From Clavelina lepadiformis (taxonomy: Eukaryota > Chordata > Ascidiacea > Aplousobranchia > Clavelinidae): a DNA stretch of 64,000 nt. The notes under the pieces were generated by a model. That model saw only the letters and a list, made by a program, of their open reading frames with translations. It ran no database searches and was not told where the DNA came from. The translations under genes and the position numbers were made by a program. Below, piece by piece: positions 29,990 to 42,445 of this stretch. The DNA is taken from assembly GCF_947623445.1 (NCBI RefSeq), contig NC_135244.1:13206860-13270859 (forward strand), in the 5' to 3' direction. Position 1 is the first letter of the stretch, and each line of letters begins with the position of its first letter.

Positions 29990-30730
29990 CTGTTTTCTGT
30001 TAACTGTGTTTTTTTATTAACTTTGATGGTGATTTCTATCTTCCGTGGTAAGATCGAAAAATGTGATTTACTTTGGGGTAATAACCTAATAGCAAACTTA
30101 AAAAATCTAAAATTCATATTATAAGTTTGTCAAAGCATAGATACTGTATTGCACTAATTACAGTATAATCTGTAATGTCATGTGTAATCTATGGTTAGTG
30201 TATAATTACAGTGTATATGCATAACTACGAACTGCTGTAATCATTTTATCACCGTGTTACTAACATGAGTTTAGCCATTATATGGCAAACCAGCTATAGC
30301 TCATTAAACGAGAACTCAGTTTGCTAGGAGAGGCCTTTTCCGAAAGAAAGCTAGCTGCAATTACCTCCACACCATACAGGCAGGGTCGGATTTAGGGGTT
30401 GGGGCCTTGGGCCATCACCAATTGTTTGACCAGCTACATTGTGTCACAAATAAACTGATGTATAGTTAGGGCTAACCTATGTCCTCTTTCCTAAAGAAAA
30501 AAAAATGAATTGTCCTTCGAGGACACTGAAAAAATGCCCAAATGTCCTCTTTTTTTGCATTTTACGTTTTCTTGCTTATATTTTCAACAGAGTAATATTT
30601 TTCTGTGACTTTTCGGCATGAGGTCTAAGTCAAGTCAAATAACTTTTTGGCGACAGCATGAAGTCTAATCATTTCTCCTATCATTGTTTTAATTTAGACA
30701 ACCGTAAAAGTTAAATAAATCTAAGCAATA
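29990..30730. other. Intergenic with probable hAT terminal sequence
   Basis: CAGGGTCGGATTTAGGGG near 30383 looks like a hAT left end. A stretch at about 30480-30560 rich in GTCCTCTTT/GTCCTTCGAGGACA motifs precedes the hAT N-terminal ORF. Boundaries cannot be set. Confidence 0.35.
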
Positions 30731-30943
30731 GTGCCAAAGAGAAATACTGTGCTTTCTGATGAACTGCGGCAGAATTATCCTTGTTTCAGAAAAGGACGTA
30801 ACGATTTTGAAGCTAAATGCATTACTTGTGCATATGCATATATATATCCAAAAAGACATGATACATTCTTTAAACGGAAAACTCTATTTGTATTGTACTT
30901 GCTGGCGAAATTGTCCTCATTTTGGGCGATGAAAATATGGTAG
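30731..30943 (+). pseudogene. hAT transposase N-terminal fragment
   Basis: The first ~33 codons (MPKRNTVLSDELRQNYPCFR, then KGRNDFEAKCITC) match the conserved start of a group of hAT transposases with a C2H2/BED-like zinc finger. The frame then loses resemblance (YIYPKRHD) and ends after 70 codons. Only the extreme N-terminus remains. Confidence 0.6.
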
Positions 30944-32109
30944 GCCTATGTATAGTGCACAAATATTCATCAAATTTAAAGTTTACTTTAATTTTAACCT
31001 TTAATTTTTCCAACAATTTAATTCTATTGTATGTTTATTTGTTTTTAATAGTTTCAAACTGCACGGGAAAATATTATTTTGTTAAACTAAAACTAATTGA
31101 GAGCTGGCTGCACACGTCGATGACTCATAAGGGGCTTGCTAAGACTAACGTAATTACGGAAGAGACCATAATTGGGACATAGCTTTTCTATAGCGGACTA
31201 AAATTTTAGTGTTTACACGTCTTTTTGTTTATTGCTTTTTTCCGGTGATTTCTCATCCGCTGTATTATATTGCTATAATAATCATTGCAATACTGTATAT
31301 TAAGTACGATGACAGGAAACCTTCAGACAGTACAAATTGCGAACGCCATCATAAATTAGAAAATCGTAAAATAATGAACCGTTCGGTCAACACAGCCATG
31401 CTTTTTACACGATACTTCAGCGTGCATACAATTTATGAACGTGTCATTGTGAACCTTTCAGCCAAGCAAAATATCATACATACGCGTTTGTAAATTGCCA
31501 ACGCGTTCGTAATTTGCGAACGAGCTGAATAAAGCGACTTTTGACACATATGGCTAACCATACTGTTTGATCGAGTTGTAAAAGCAAAATAAGATTATTC
31601 ACATTTTCCAAACTAGGTGTTGAAAGGAAATGGTATTACAAAACTCATTGTGAAGTGAGTACGGCTACAGTCCCTACCCAATACAAGACATGGATCACTC
31701 AATATCTATGCAACTGTAATGAAAAGTGGTATATGGTACCTTAACCTGTAAGGTTTGCCCACTTCCTTACAAAGTCTGTTTACTTGTATATATCTTAACA
31801 GTGAACTTTGATAGACTTCAGCAATAATGACACAGGAATGACTACTGTATAATCTGATTATATTTGAAGCTTCTTTGAACGAATACATCAAGATAGAACA
31901 TTGTGACAGCTACATAATAAAGTCGACCACTTTCTAGGGTTAACTTGGTAGACTGTTAAGTGATGACTCGTAATGCACGCACAGTAACAGAGAAGTAATC
32001 GATTACGTCACAAAGTGTTATGCTTCGCTGATTCGATAGACGAGAATTCTATGTCGTACACAATTTTATATTACATTAATTGATATATTTATCACACAAC
32101 AAAGGATTT
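30944..32109. other. Intergenic, probable 3' UTR of the TIR gene at the right
   Basis: No supported coding region. The last few hundred bases probably include the 3' untranslated region of the minus-strand ARM-TIR gene, for which no clear polyadenylation signal was identified. Confidence 0.35.
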
Positions 32110-35100
32110 TCATTTCGAATTCTCCAAAGCTTCTGTAAGACGAAATATCTGCGACCAATCCAAACGATAGTCCTTTCTCATAGCTGTGTAGTAAACTTTA
32201 GGACAGCGGTTCATTAACTGGGATAGTTGATACAGCTCCACGCCATCGAAACCCGATACAATAACACCAATGTCAGCTGGAAAGTGGCATAAGAGTTTGA
32301 TTTATATAATAACAATGACATAACAACACGTAATGACATTAATCAAATAAACAAAAATACAAAAAATGCCTTGTTATAAAACTAAAAAAATATTTGTAAA
32401 AAAACGGTCAAAAACACGATAAAAATTCTGATGTTACGCCAGCGATACTATGTTTATGAAAATTTTTTATAGGTTTTACAGCTAACAAACCAATTCTGTT
32501 CTTTCTAGCCCACTCTTTCACATGATAGGACGTCCAGGTTTTCGGTGACCTAATGTTCCACGATTGGTCAACTGAAGAAACGACTTCAGGAGAGTCTGTA
32601 TCTGAAAAATGTGAAGAAAACGTAGAGAGCGATTTCTCAAAATCAAGACAGGTTTAGCAAAGTTAATTTAAAGTTTACTGAATTTATGGTAAACATAAAA
32701 ATATGTTTGTACAACACTGCGTTGGAAACACGTAACCTACAATCGTCAGAAGGCATGTGCTTACACCGTACATTAACTGAATCGCATGAAAACATCAGTC
32801 GGAGACGATTTATGTGCTACGCCGATCTCGTTTGTACACTAAATAAAACTGCCACAAAATTTCGCAATGTGGCATGCGACACAAAGTGCAACGTGACCTG
32901 GCATTGCTCCGCGTTCGATGTAAAGACAAGTGCGAATACGAGTGCATGTGTTCAAATCGTGAGCCACTTATTGAAGATATGGTTTAAACGCAAAAATATG
33001 CGGTCCTTCAACTGATAAGCAGTTATAGAATATTGTTACATAAAGTATACATTTGTAATCAGATAATTGATTTAGAGTGGCATATATCATTACATCTACT
33101 TCAAAAAATACAACAGAAATGTACTAACCAGTAATAGAGACTGAGAGTGGATTCTGAGAAAGTTGTGTCTGAATCCTAGTAAGCACCTCCGGAAATTTTC
33201 CCTCGCATTCATCTTCATTGCTTAAATCAACATATAACTTCATACCAAGCACCGCACCTAACCACCCATCTGGTTTATACTGCGACTGCAGAAGCAAGGG
33301 AATGACTGGCTTACGAAGTTTATAAGCATACTCAGCCTCTGAAAAAGGTGTGTTTGATAAAGCAGCCATAATCTAGAAAACATTTTGTGAAATGAAATCG
33401 AATTACATCACAAAATATATCCCATGGACAATTCATTTACATATTACTGGCTAAAACTGGGCAGTCTAGATCAATAAACCTACCGGTTCTGCATGCATTA
33501 CTTTTCTTGTAGTCTTCAGTCATAGCAATCACTACAACTGAGGCATCTTCAACTGCATGTGCCATGCTTTCAAGGATGGAGCCTTGCATGTTACTGATGT
33601 CAATCCATGTCTTGAGCTCAAATTTTTTCAAATAATTATCCAACTATAAAAAATGAACAAACATTACTATTATTGTATTTATCAGTGGCACTTAAGTGAA
33701 CACTGCATCAAAAAAGGGTTCAAAAATACTGCATCTGACATGCACAATTGAAACCCCTTGTAAGTAAACTTTCTGCCAACTCGTATGTAATCTGCTAATC
33801 TGTTTTTGCTGTGCATAGTCCAATTTTAAGTTATTTTGTTATCAAAGTTTTGTTGTTGTTTTATCGTTATCAATGTTTTGTTACTGTTGGTTTTATAAGT
33901 TTAAATATTCTAAAACAAATAACCAATTTCACTTGAACCTGCTTGTGTTTATATTAGGAAAAGAGCACATCAACAGAAATTGATGGTATTAATATGAGAG
34001 TCCGATATTAAGAGCACTCAATAAAATTCTAGAAATATCTATAACTGTGTAACTATGTTGCTTATAATATTGATGGATTTTTAACGATTCTGGCGTTCAG
34101 ATTGAAAGTCCCATAAAAAGTTTTAAAAGACAAATACTTTTTTCCATTAGAGACATACAATAAACATACAGTGGACAATACCAAACACAATTGGAGGTAA
34201 ATGAGTTCAGGTAAACTCCCAAATTTTGTCTATCATGTGTCTTAAAGTTAACCTAACTTATCAAACAAAAAACGTGAAATAAAACCAGATAAATCAAAAA
34301 GATGTTTTAAAAGTAGCTTGCAAGGTTTTTGATCTAATTTTACCCTTACCTTAACTATGGTTGCCTGTTTGTTCCACTGATAACTTATCATAACATGTTT
34401 GTCTCTTCCCACACTTTTCTCTGTTCCTGCAGGAGCAGGTTGAGCGTTCTTAATGTTGAAGAGGATGCCTTCACATGAGCGTTTAATCTCAACTCCCACA
34501 TCTGAATTTGACAAAACTCGATATATAGTTCCAAGCAAGTCAGGCTCCTACAACATATAGCTCATTTTAATTAAATCATTTATTATTATTAGTATTAAAA
34601 CATTTTATTATTGGGGATAATTAGGTTACATTTTCATAATCGTTTAATGAATATTAAAAAAGTAGAAATAAGATGTAAATATATATAAAATAAAATTTCA
34701 AATATCAAACTAATTAGAAATATTCTTAAAAATAGACTGACCTGGCATATTTTATTTCTGTTGTCTGAAGCAAAAGAAAGTGTCCATATACAGTGCGATG
34801 CTGCTTGCATTTGGTCAGCCGAAGAATTTTGATCAAGCATTCTTCTTAACAGAGGAAGAATGTTCAAACCAACAATGTATTTCTAGAAAGAAAACAATGT
34901 GTAATGACGCCTAAATATTCTTGAATGCAAGCTCAAGCCAAACACATCAAATAATTTAATGCAAAAATTAAACTCACTTTATTACTTTCATTAGCTAGCA
35001 GTTTGTCTAATCCAATTACTAACTCACTGGCAGAAAAATGATGCTTTGGATTTTCCAAGGCAATTTTGAGTTGCTCAACAATAAAAGACAGCAAGTCTAT

Positions 35101-38100
35101 AGCTAAAAACAAAATAAAATTGAATTAAAAATACCAGTAAATGTCGTGAAAAGCTCTATTTGATTTTGATCATATTCCTATAGTTTGTATCCAAATTCAC
35201 AAGTAATCAAGTCACATACATTCCATTATCTTATCATTTTCTTCCTCAGTGATACATTCTGCAACAAGCAACATAACCATGGTTTGCAACTTGAGATCCT
35301 TATATTTATAGAAGTGGAGGATCCTGTCCAACCCTCCATTGTGTCGAATTAGAGAACATACAGGATGGTAATGTTTAGCCATGTTGTGCAGCATGCCCAT
35401 GGTGGCCTTGCATAAAACATCACCAATTTTTAAATCAAAGCTCCAACCTAAAATGTAAGTGATTTCAATGTTGTGTTTATCTTACCACAACTGCATTAAA
35501 TTGGTTTTGATCTGATATCTTGTCAATATCCAGCTCTGGTAAGCCAAATTCACTCATGCACTTCTCAATAAAAACTTTATTCTGGAAAGCTGCTTTAGCT
35601 ATTCCAGAAGATTTGTCAGAAATGTTCCATAAGGTTAACTTCATCTGAAATAAAAGTGATAAAAAATTTATTTTAGATCTGCCAACATATAATAGGCCTA
35701 CAGGATATCCATGAGATGTCTAATTTCATATCAGATAGTGAAATTGAAACATATGTTAACAACAATACAACAACAACAACAACTGAAGAGCGCTTCAAGA
35801 AAGACCTGAAGAAAAGTAGCAAAGTATTTTCTTAAGTTAATAAAATTATTATTACGATGATGTAACTACCTATTGTTCTGATCGATATACAATCCCAGTA
35901 AACTGTGTGGGTTTATTTGATCATTCATTTTCTAAAAAGTGATGTTACAACAATTCTTTTGTTTGACATTATTTTAGTCCAGAGTTGCTAAATTCATAGT
36001 TGCTATCTTACCATCTAGAGCAGTGTTTCTCAAACTTTTTGCGATCGCGTACCACTCGTTCGTTTTTTTTGCTACACTGCGTACCACCTGGCTCCTGAAT
36101 GACTTATTTTACTCAAATGTACCGGTATTTATTAGTTATTACCGTTATTACTATACCATAACACCAATGAATAGCAAGAAAACACAATTTAATTTGATAG
36201 AAGCAACTGTTTCTTCTGCACAAGCTTGTCTATCCGGGGCAACACATTACTCACAGCACATCGAAAATCATGTTCAGCGGTACGCGGTACCACTTAAAAA
36301 GCTCTCGCGTACCACTAGTGGTACGCGTACCACAGTTTGAGAACCACTGATCTAGAGTCTAGACTCTAAAGTTTTAATTTTCAAAAATATTTAATGTTAA
36401 ATAAATAGGACAGAAAATGCTATACATTAGAGGTTCTAGTTTAAAGTTTGTTGTGCTTACATGATCATATGCTTTGCATGTCAAAAAGTTATAATTTGTA
36501 TCCCTTGCAGTATGACAGAAGTCCCAAATTCGGATGCATACATCAAGGAACTTATATTTCACCATCAAGTCGCCAAAAGTCTCGGTTATTTTACTTGTAT
36601 TTTTGTTAGATTCCTGTTAACAATAAATTTTATATTGCACTTATTTACTTAAACAAGCAAAAACACTCAGAAAGCTTCAAAGAATAAATAAAACAAATGC
36701 ATGCACTATGTTTGTGATGTACTTGCAGGTGTCATTAAATAATGTGTTCATGAATAATTGTCGCAAGATATATTACCAATTAAACTACATTTACATCTAT
36801 TTTTGTAGTACATGTGATGGATAAGGATAGATTAAAAACGGAATGCGACATATGCGCTTTTATTATGAAAATTGTTCATAAATTATTACAGTATAAATTA
36901 CAAATTTTTCAAAAACTACTTTGCGCCTTAGAAGAAACTTTTAAACATGATTACATTGCGAACTTTTAATCTGCCTAAAGTTCACAATTTATTAAACATA
37001 TCATGAATCATCAGTTGATTTATATTTGTGCAAACTATTTACAGAAATTGGTGCATGTTGAACACAACAAAGTTTGGCTAAAGATTTTTTATTAGTGCTT
37101 TCAGTTTTGCTGATACATACCTACATTACACAATAATATGCTCTTTGTAATATATAGCTATTGTATTTAGAACTGCTAAGATTCAAAGTTGCGAACTTAA
37201 CCGGGATCTTACTGTACTGGGAAATAAACCCGTCATAAATATTTGCATAATGATGTAAACAAGAAAACTCTAATTTCATCGATTACCGTTCTAAAAAAAA
37301 GTAGAATTTCTTCTCCAACATCCTTCCAAGGTGTTGAAAGAGCATGCAATTGTTTAAGTTTACTCTGTAACAAAAATTTACCACTAGTTACGTATTTTCT
37401 TGACTATCATAGTCTTATAAACTTCAAATCATCAAAAACACTGCATTATTGGAAAATAAAGATAGGAAGAAAAAGAAATGTAAATACAGCAGAAGTCACT
37501 GATATCTAAAATTTGCTGATATTGAAATAATCGTTCAAGTCCTGGCTGAAGTCCTTCAGTTAACATGCAGGAACCTACTGATATCGGATATATCTACACT
37601 GGAATCATCCTAAATGGCTGAAATAAAAATTGTCCATAGAGCCCAGTTTCTAAAAATTTGAGAGCTTAGGTTATTTTGAACATTAGCATTGAATGATATT
37701 GAAGATTTTTAGTACAACGTTTTGATTAAAAATTGCGCTTGCCTTTATTGGCTGATCTTATGTATAGCCAGTTTGCCTATACTGGCACTTGTTTTGACTT
37801 TCCACGTTACTCTGTTCATTATGATAGCATTTGCAAATCTAACAGTACTCATTTCAAGTTTCCAGACTATTGTCTGTGCTGATCATTATTGTAAATGGGG
37901 TATGACAATTAAATTTGTTTGTTTCCTGAATCAAGATTAAAAATTAGTTGTTCTTGTCACCAAACTTATTGCATTGTATTCCAAAAAGAAGTTTTAAACT
38001 AGAAGTGTCTCTGAGGAAAGTGGGATTTGAGGTACTGCAATGGTAATTCATCATAAATTTTGTTGATCTCGGTTAGGAGGATCTGACTAGATTAAGCACC

Positions 38101-41100
38101 TGGCTCCTTCTATATCATAAAAGCCTCAGCTTTATCGTAGGTTTCCTGAATATCTTTGAACAACTGGCTAATGTATTCAGCAGCTAAGGTATGGAAAAAA
38201 CAGAGGTGAAAAAGTTATTGTTAATGGCAGCAATCCAGGTGCTTAGTCAGAAAATCCATGTCACAGCGGCATCTAAGTGGTAAGGTGCAAACATGGTATT
38301 AAGTGGGAGATGTCAGAATGTAGAGCAACAACTTGACTAATAAGAATAAGAAGTGCTGCAAAAACGGCAAGTTACTAGAAAATGCTAACGACACACAGAC
38401 AAAGATCAAACCATCTTCAAACTTTGTTACAATTTGGTGTGATGTAACAGGGCTTGGTTTAGCGTACCCTTTTATACACTCCGTAACCTGCAAGGTCCAA
38501 AGTTGAAATGGAACATCCCACTAGATTCACCAGATATTACAAAAACAAAGAGCTTATTTCGGTGAAACGCAGTAACAAAGTCATTTAAAGACATAACAGA
38601 TTCCAGCCCAAACAGAATATTCAAAGAAAAGAGCTTCCGTAAATTCAGGAAAAAACTATAAGTTTTTTAAGTTTAAGATGAATGATGAAGTTTTTAACAA
38701 AGCAGCAAGAGATAAATGTAATAGGCTTAACTGAAATAGGCAGCTTGTGAAAACAACAGACTTTCTTATCTTTGGCCTAGTAGTGTGTTCATTCAATTTA
38801 CCTCTGCAGTGCTCAATAGTTCATCAGCAGCTGGAAATCTTTTGCTTTTTTCAGATAAATCATTGTGACCTGCAACAATAAAATAATTTTATACTAAATA
38901 GTAAAATTTTAAAACTGGGAATGTAATATAGCTCAAGTCAAAAAAAGTGCACAAGATCATGCTACATACTATTGTTTTAAATCACTCTGCAATGTTTTTC
39001 TTCATTACCAAATAGTAATCGCTATTACTTGTACTTATATTATATATAATGTATTATAAGTATTATAAGTTACTTTGCAATAAATATTAAGTACATAACT
39101 GTTTAAACACTTGAAGCTTTTTTCAATGGACTCTTGTATTTGTGCACAAAAGTTCCTGCGAATAAGTTTTCTCCAACGCACTTTTCTGTATGTTTGATTT
39201 TTATCCCTGCTTTCAATAACTTGGGATGATTGATATAATACGCTTTCTAACAATTTTGAAGAGCATACATTTTTATCCAAGGAATTCTTCAATTTTACTT
39301 CAGCAACTGATCAGACCATAACATTAAATGTGAATCTTACTCGAAAGTAAATTTTCTATGAAAAATAAAAACACTAAACACTCAACATAGATTCCCTAGC
39401 AACTTTGCTTGCCTTTAATTACTGTAACATGTGTTTTTCTTACTTTGATACCTTACTCTTACTTTACCTCTTACTTCTTACCTGATACTACAGACTTATT
39501 TTCTAGATCAGCGTTTCCTAATTTTAGTTTTATGAAAATTTCCAAAGTTTTTATGGGATATTTACAAAATTATAGTAACATTGTGTTGAAAAATGCATCA
39601 GTGTATATTATTTTGCATTATAAGAAATAAAGTTGACAAACTCTGGCATTAATATGATGTCTGAACTACTATTCTATTGCTATATAAACCTTTGTTAACC
39701 ATAATGTATAATATTTACAACATGATAAATGTTATGGCAAGTAGTCACACTATTCTCATAAGCATTGATGCAACTGGTTTAAGCTTGAAATTTAGTAGAA
39801 GCCTGCGTAAAAAGTAAATATTTTCGGGTTAGGGTTTTATAAAACAACTGAAAAACCTAGTCCTTATCTCAAAATGACAAACCTGGTGGTGGTGCAAAAT
39901 GACAAACCTGCCCTGCATTAATACATGCTTTTCTTAGTAGCTAATTGCATTTAATTAATATTTCCTCCGGGTTACAAAACCACATTATAATAGGAAATTT
40001 CCATGAACAATTTTACTATGATAATTGTAGGTATAATTTTATGGTTTTTTATGGAAAAATGCAGGTATAAGTAAGTGATTTGTGATCATTTTAAAAATTC
40101 CAGTATGGTTTCACGGCTGAAAAAGTTTAGGAACCACTGTTTTAGATATTTTTCCATGATTACCGTATAATTTTCCAGTTACTGTAGTTCAGTTCACTTA
40201 ACTGTCCTTATATACTATTTTGTGCAAAAATATCAAGGTAAAAATTTCACCACAGCTGCCTTTCATACAGACAAGAAGTCAAAAATGTGACTGTTTATTT
40301 TCATATATTCACAATACCTGCATAAGAACAGTAATGGCATATATGCTTGGCAGGAGGCTTAACATCCTCTTTATTATATTCAAGTAAAGCACTAGAACCA
40401 TTTTATTGCCCATAACATTTTGGATCTGGGGCGGTATTCCAAACACACCTCGCAAGGATTTACATATTTGTCAGCGACGCTTTTGCTTGCAAATTCCTAC
40501 CGAGCTACTCTGAAGTGCTACGCGAATAGAATTTGTGAGTTAGAAGCACATTTATGAGTTCTACAGACTACACTTGGGCACATTGTGAGGACAAAGACTG
40601 TCTACTATGATTAGTAGAAAATAAAACATTTGGAACATGATTTGCAGCAATAGCAATTTACATTGGGTTACAGAGAAAAATTTCTCACAAAAATACTAAA
40701 GAAAGGACCCAATGACGTTTTTATCTTATGCCAACTGTTGAATGACTAACTGCGTAATAGCAGCTCTGTAATCACAAGAATAGGGATATGTATTCAATTC
40801 CTATAATGTTGCTGGTTATCTGTGTTTTGTTATTTTTAATTTGTCGCTGTTATTTAACTTTTACCCACATCTTTACCGTAATGTAACAACAACTGGTTTT
40901 AGTCTAATTATACTTTTTTATATATTTTTTTATTCATTTTATTTTTTGCCCTTGACTGTGTTAAGCGAAAGACTTGGTGCTAACCTATAGTTATAGCAAA
41001 CCATAACAAGAAATACGCTCACAAACAATTAACAAACGGGAAAAATCGGCAAAGCTCGGAAGCTTAAAACGTGCAAGTAGTTAACTACATACTGTATAGA

Positions 41101-42445
41101 GGTGAAATAACGACGGAAGGTTAGCACAGTGACCAAACCCAATAAAATGTTTATAAAGCTTAATTTAGCAGATATGCCCTTGGATGATAGCTTTATTAAT
41201 AAAAGGGCCCCCACCAAAGCAGGGCTCCAGGACGCAACACGATGTAAATCCGGAGCTGCCTATATCCTATTGGTTAGACTTGTCGCTTCACTATTTATGT
41301 TCTATGGACACTAGCGATCTGTAATCAAGGTGATTTGTTTTAGGGTAATACCCTAATACAACACTCAGTCCTGAACAAAAGAAACCTAAAATAAACATCA
41401 AAGACGTTTAGAGTTTGTTGTCTAACTGAAACGCAGAGAAAATAAAGATTTGGGTCATTTACTAAGTCAGTTCAAATAAATTTCCTAACAGGGGCAAAGC
41501 TTATTTCTCAGATTCTCATGATAATTAATTTTACCATACACTACAACATCTACTTGACTTCTAAGTTGCTAAGTGCATTTGCTTTACTGTGAAGCATGTT
41601 TTAGTGAAACTACACATTTGCTTGAGGATTATTATATTATGTTACGGATAACATTAAAATTAATCACTTCAAGCAGCTATGCTAGTTACACTGTAATTTG
41701 TTAAGTGCAGTTAAGCTATTAGCTCATTAAATGTGCAATGTGCATGTAGGCTATTGGTAACAAAGTTTCGGAGCTAGCTACACGTAAATCATACAGGTGG
41801 TACAGTTACTTTAGATTTGCCTATCTTAAAGCTGGAGTCGGCTTGGTAGCGGAGTGGTTGGAGACGAGAGCTGGGCTCGCAATAACCCGCGACGTGTTCT
41901 GTGTTCGATAAATAATGGCGCTACCTTTGTAATACCCTTGGCGCTTAGGCAAAGCATTAACCACACTTGCTTCTGTTCAGTAAATCAGGTAAACAGTTCT
42001 AAATTCGAGTAATAGCCTTTCATTTAAAAATGACAAATAAAAATGTACAACTATTGGTACTTGAACAAAGGGTAGCTCTGTAGCCGGGGCTCAAGTGATG
42101 AGGAATCAAAGCCGGGTTTAAGACTTTTCCCAGTCCTAGGTTAAATGTATCGTACCATAAACGACTGCGTGGAAATTTATGGTTTAGCCTATCCAGTTGC
42201 CTATTATCAAACAATGTTAGCCTACTAACACTTACCCATTTAATGAGGTTAAATACATAGCCTGAACTAATTAATTGGTAAAAGTGATCCAGATAAATGT
42301 GAACAGTAGGCATAGGCTACTATTTTATTGTACTAACCAGTATTCACTAACCTGTATAATCTTGCGATTCATTCAAGTTAGTATCCTTTTGCTGGTATTT
42401 TGATGTAAAACACGGTCCAATAGCACTTGCCTTTCCAGCTTCCAT
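32110..42445 (-). CDS. Armadillo-TIR-SAM-like protein, 13 exons, 616 residues
   Basis: Exons in transcript order: 42445-42352, 38869-38802, 37364-37287, 36613-36461, 35644-35486, 35406-35220, 35102-34978, 34882-34742, 34547-34350, 33643-33484, 33338-33129, 32601-32491, 32276-32110. Introns are GT-AG and phases close exactly. Residues ~55-380 are armadillo-like helices (e.g. AASHCIWTLSFASDNRNKIC). The TIR domain is about 384-525: HVMISYQWNKQ, KTWIDISNMQGSILESMAHA, ASVVVIAMTEDYKKS, NACRTEAEYAYKLRKPVIPL and PDGWLG. E455, three residues after C452 (C-x-x-E), matches the catalytic Glu of TIR NAD hydrolases such as SARM1. Residues ~535-616 are SAM-like (TWTSYHVKEWARKNRI, FDGVELYQLSQLM). TIR_2-type ARM-TIR proteins are expanded in marine invertebrates. 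A cytosolic sensor or NADase in innate immunity or cell death is inference. Least certain are the donor and acceptor choices at 35486/35406. Confidence 0.88.
32733..32811 (+). repeat. 79-bp dispersed repeat, copy 2
   Basis: It matches 29911-29989 and lies in the last-but-two intron of the ARM-TIR gene (between 33129 and 32601). Confidence 0.9.
36013..36357. mobile_element. hAT MITE with perfect 8-bp target duplication, in an ARM-TIR intron
   Basis: ATCTAGAG at 36013-36020 repeats exactly at 36350-36357. The 329-bp element (36021-36349) begins CAGTGTTTCTCAAACT and ends AGTTTGAGAACCACTG. Its right half is rich in GTACCACT/GGTACGCGTACC motifs. No coding capacity. It lies in the intron between exons 36613-36461 and 35644-35486. 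Confidence 0.93.
37990..38590 (-). pseudogene. Possible decayed coding sequence of unknown origin
   Basis: Inside the intron between 38802 and 37364, on the minus strand, several protein-like segments follow one another across frame changes and stops: DFVTAFHRNKLFVFVISGES, MFHFNFGP, AAEYISQLFKDIQETYDKAE and LLTEINKIYDELPLQYLKSH. Their composition looks coding, unlike the surrounding intron, but no family is recognised. It may be a transposon or processed-gene relic. It is not part of the ARM-TIR reading frame, which splices cleanly past it. Confidence 0.3.
39501..40147. mobile_element. hAT MITE with 7/8 target duplication, in ARM-TIR intron 1
   Basis: TTCTAGAT (39501-39508) and TTTTAGAT (40140-40147) flank a 631-bp element starting CAGCGTTTCCTAA and ending TTTAGGAACCACTG. 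The ends are those of the 36-kb MITE family but more diverged. There is no ORF. Confidence 0.8.
41151..41260 (+). repeat. Dispersed repeat, copy A (ARM-TIR intron 1)
   Basis: TTATAAAGCTTAATTTAGCA onward aligns with the minus strand of 43612-43722. Both read, in one frame, FIKLNLADM then RAPT-AG-Q. The coding look may be a relic of a shared parent element. Confidence 0.75.
41845..41925 (+). repeat. Decayed tRNA-Leu-like sequence
   Basis: GGTAGCG (41845-41851) and CGCTACC (41919-41925) form a perfect 7-bp acceptor-like stem around a tRNA-sized insert with A-box-like GAGTGGTTGG and B-box-like GTTCGATA. The 5' half resembles tRNA-Leu with a 5-base deletion. The T-stem does not pair, so it is a pseudogene or SINE head rather than a working tRNA. 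Confidence 0.35.

Noticed and set aside
35407..35447. Acceptor at 35448-35449 (TTTTAG) as start of the 35.2-kb exon of the TIR gene
   Set aside because: It has a better pyrimidine context, but joining it to the exon ending at 35486 breaks the frame. The acceptor giving a start at 35406 keeps the frame.
36593..36613. Acceptor giving an exon start at 36593
   Set aside because: It needs a phase-2 partner that is not present. Starting at 36613 (after TTAACAG) restores phase 0 with both neighbours.
41845..41925. Functional tRNA gene
   Set aside because: The acceptor-like stem pairs, but the D-arm is shortened and the T-stem does not pair.
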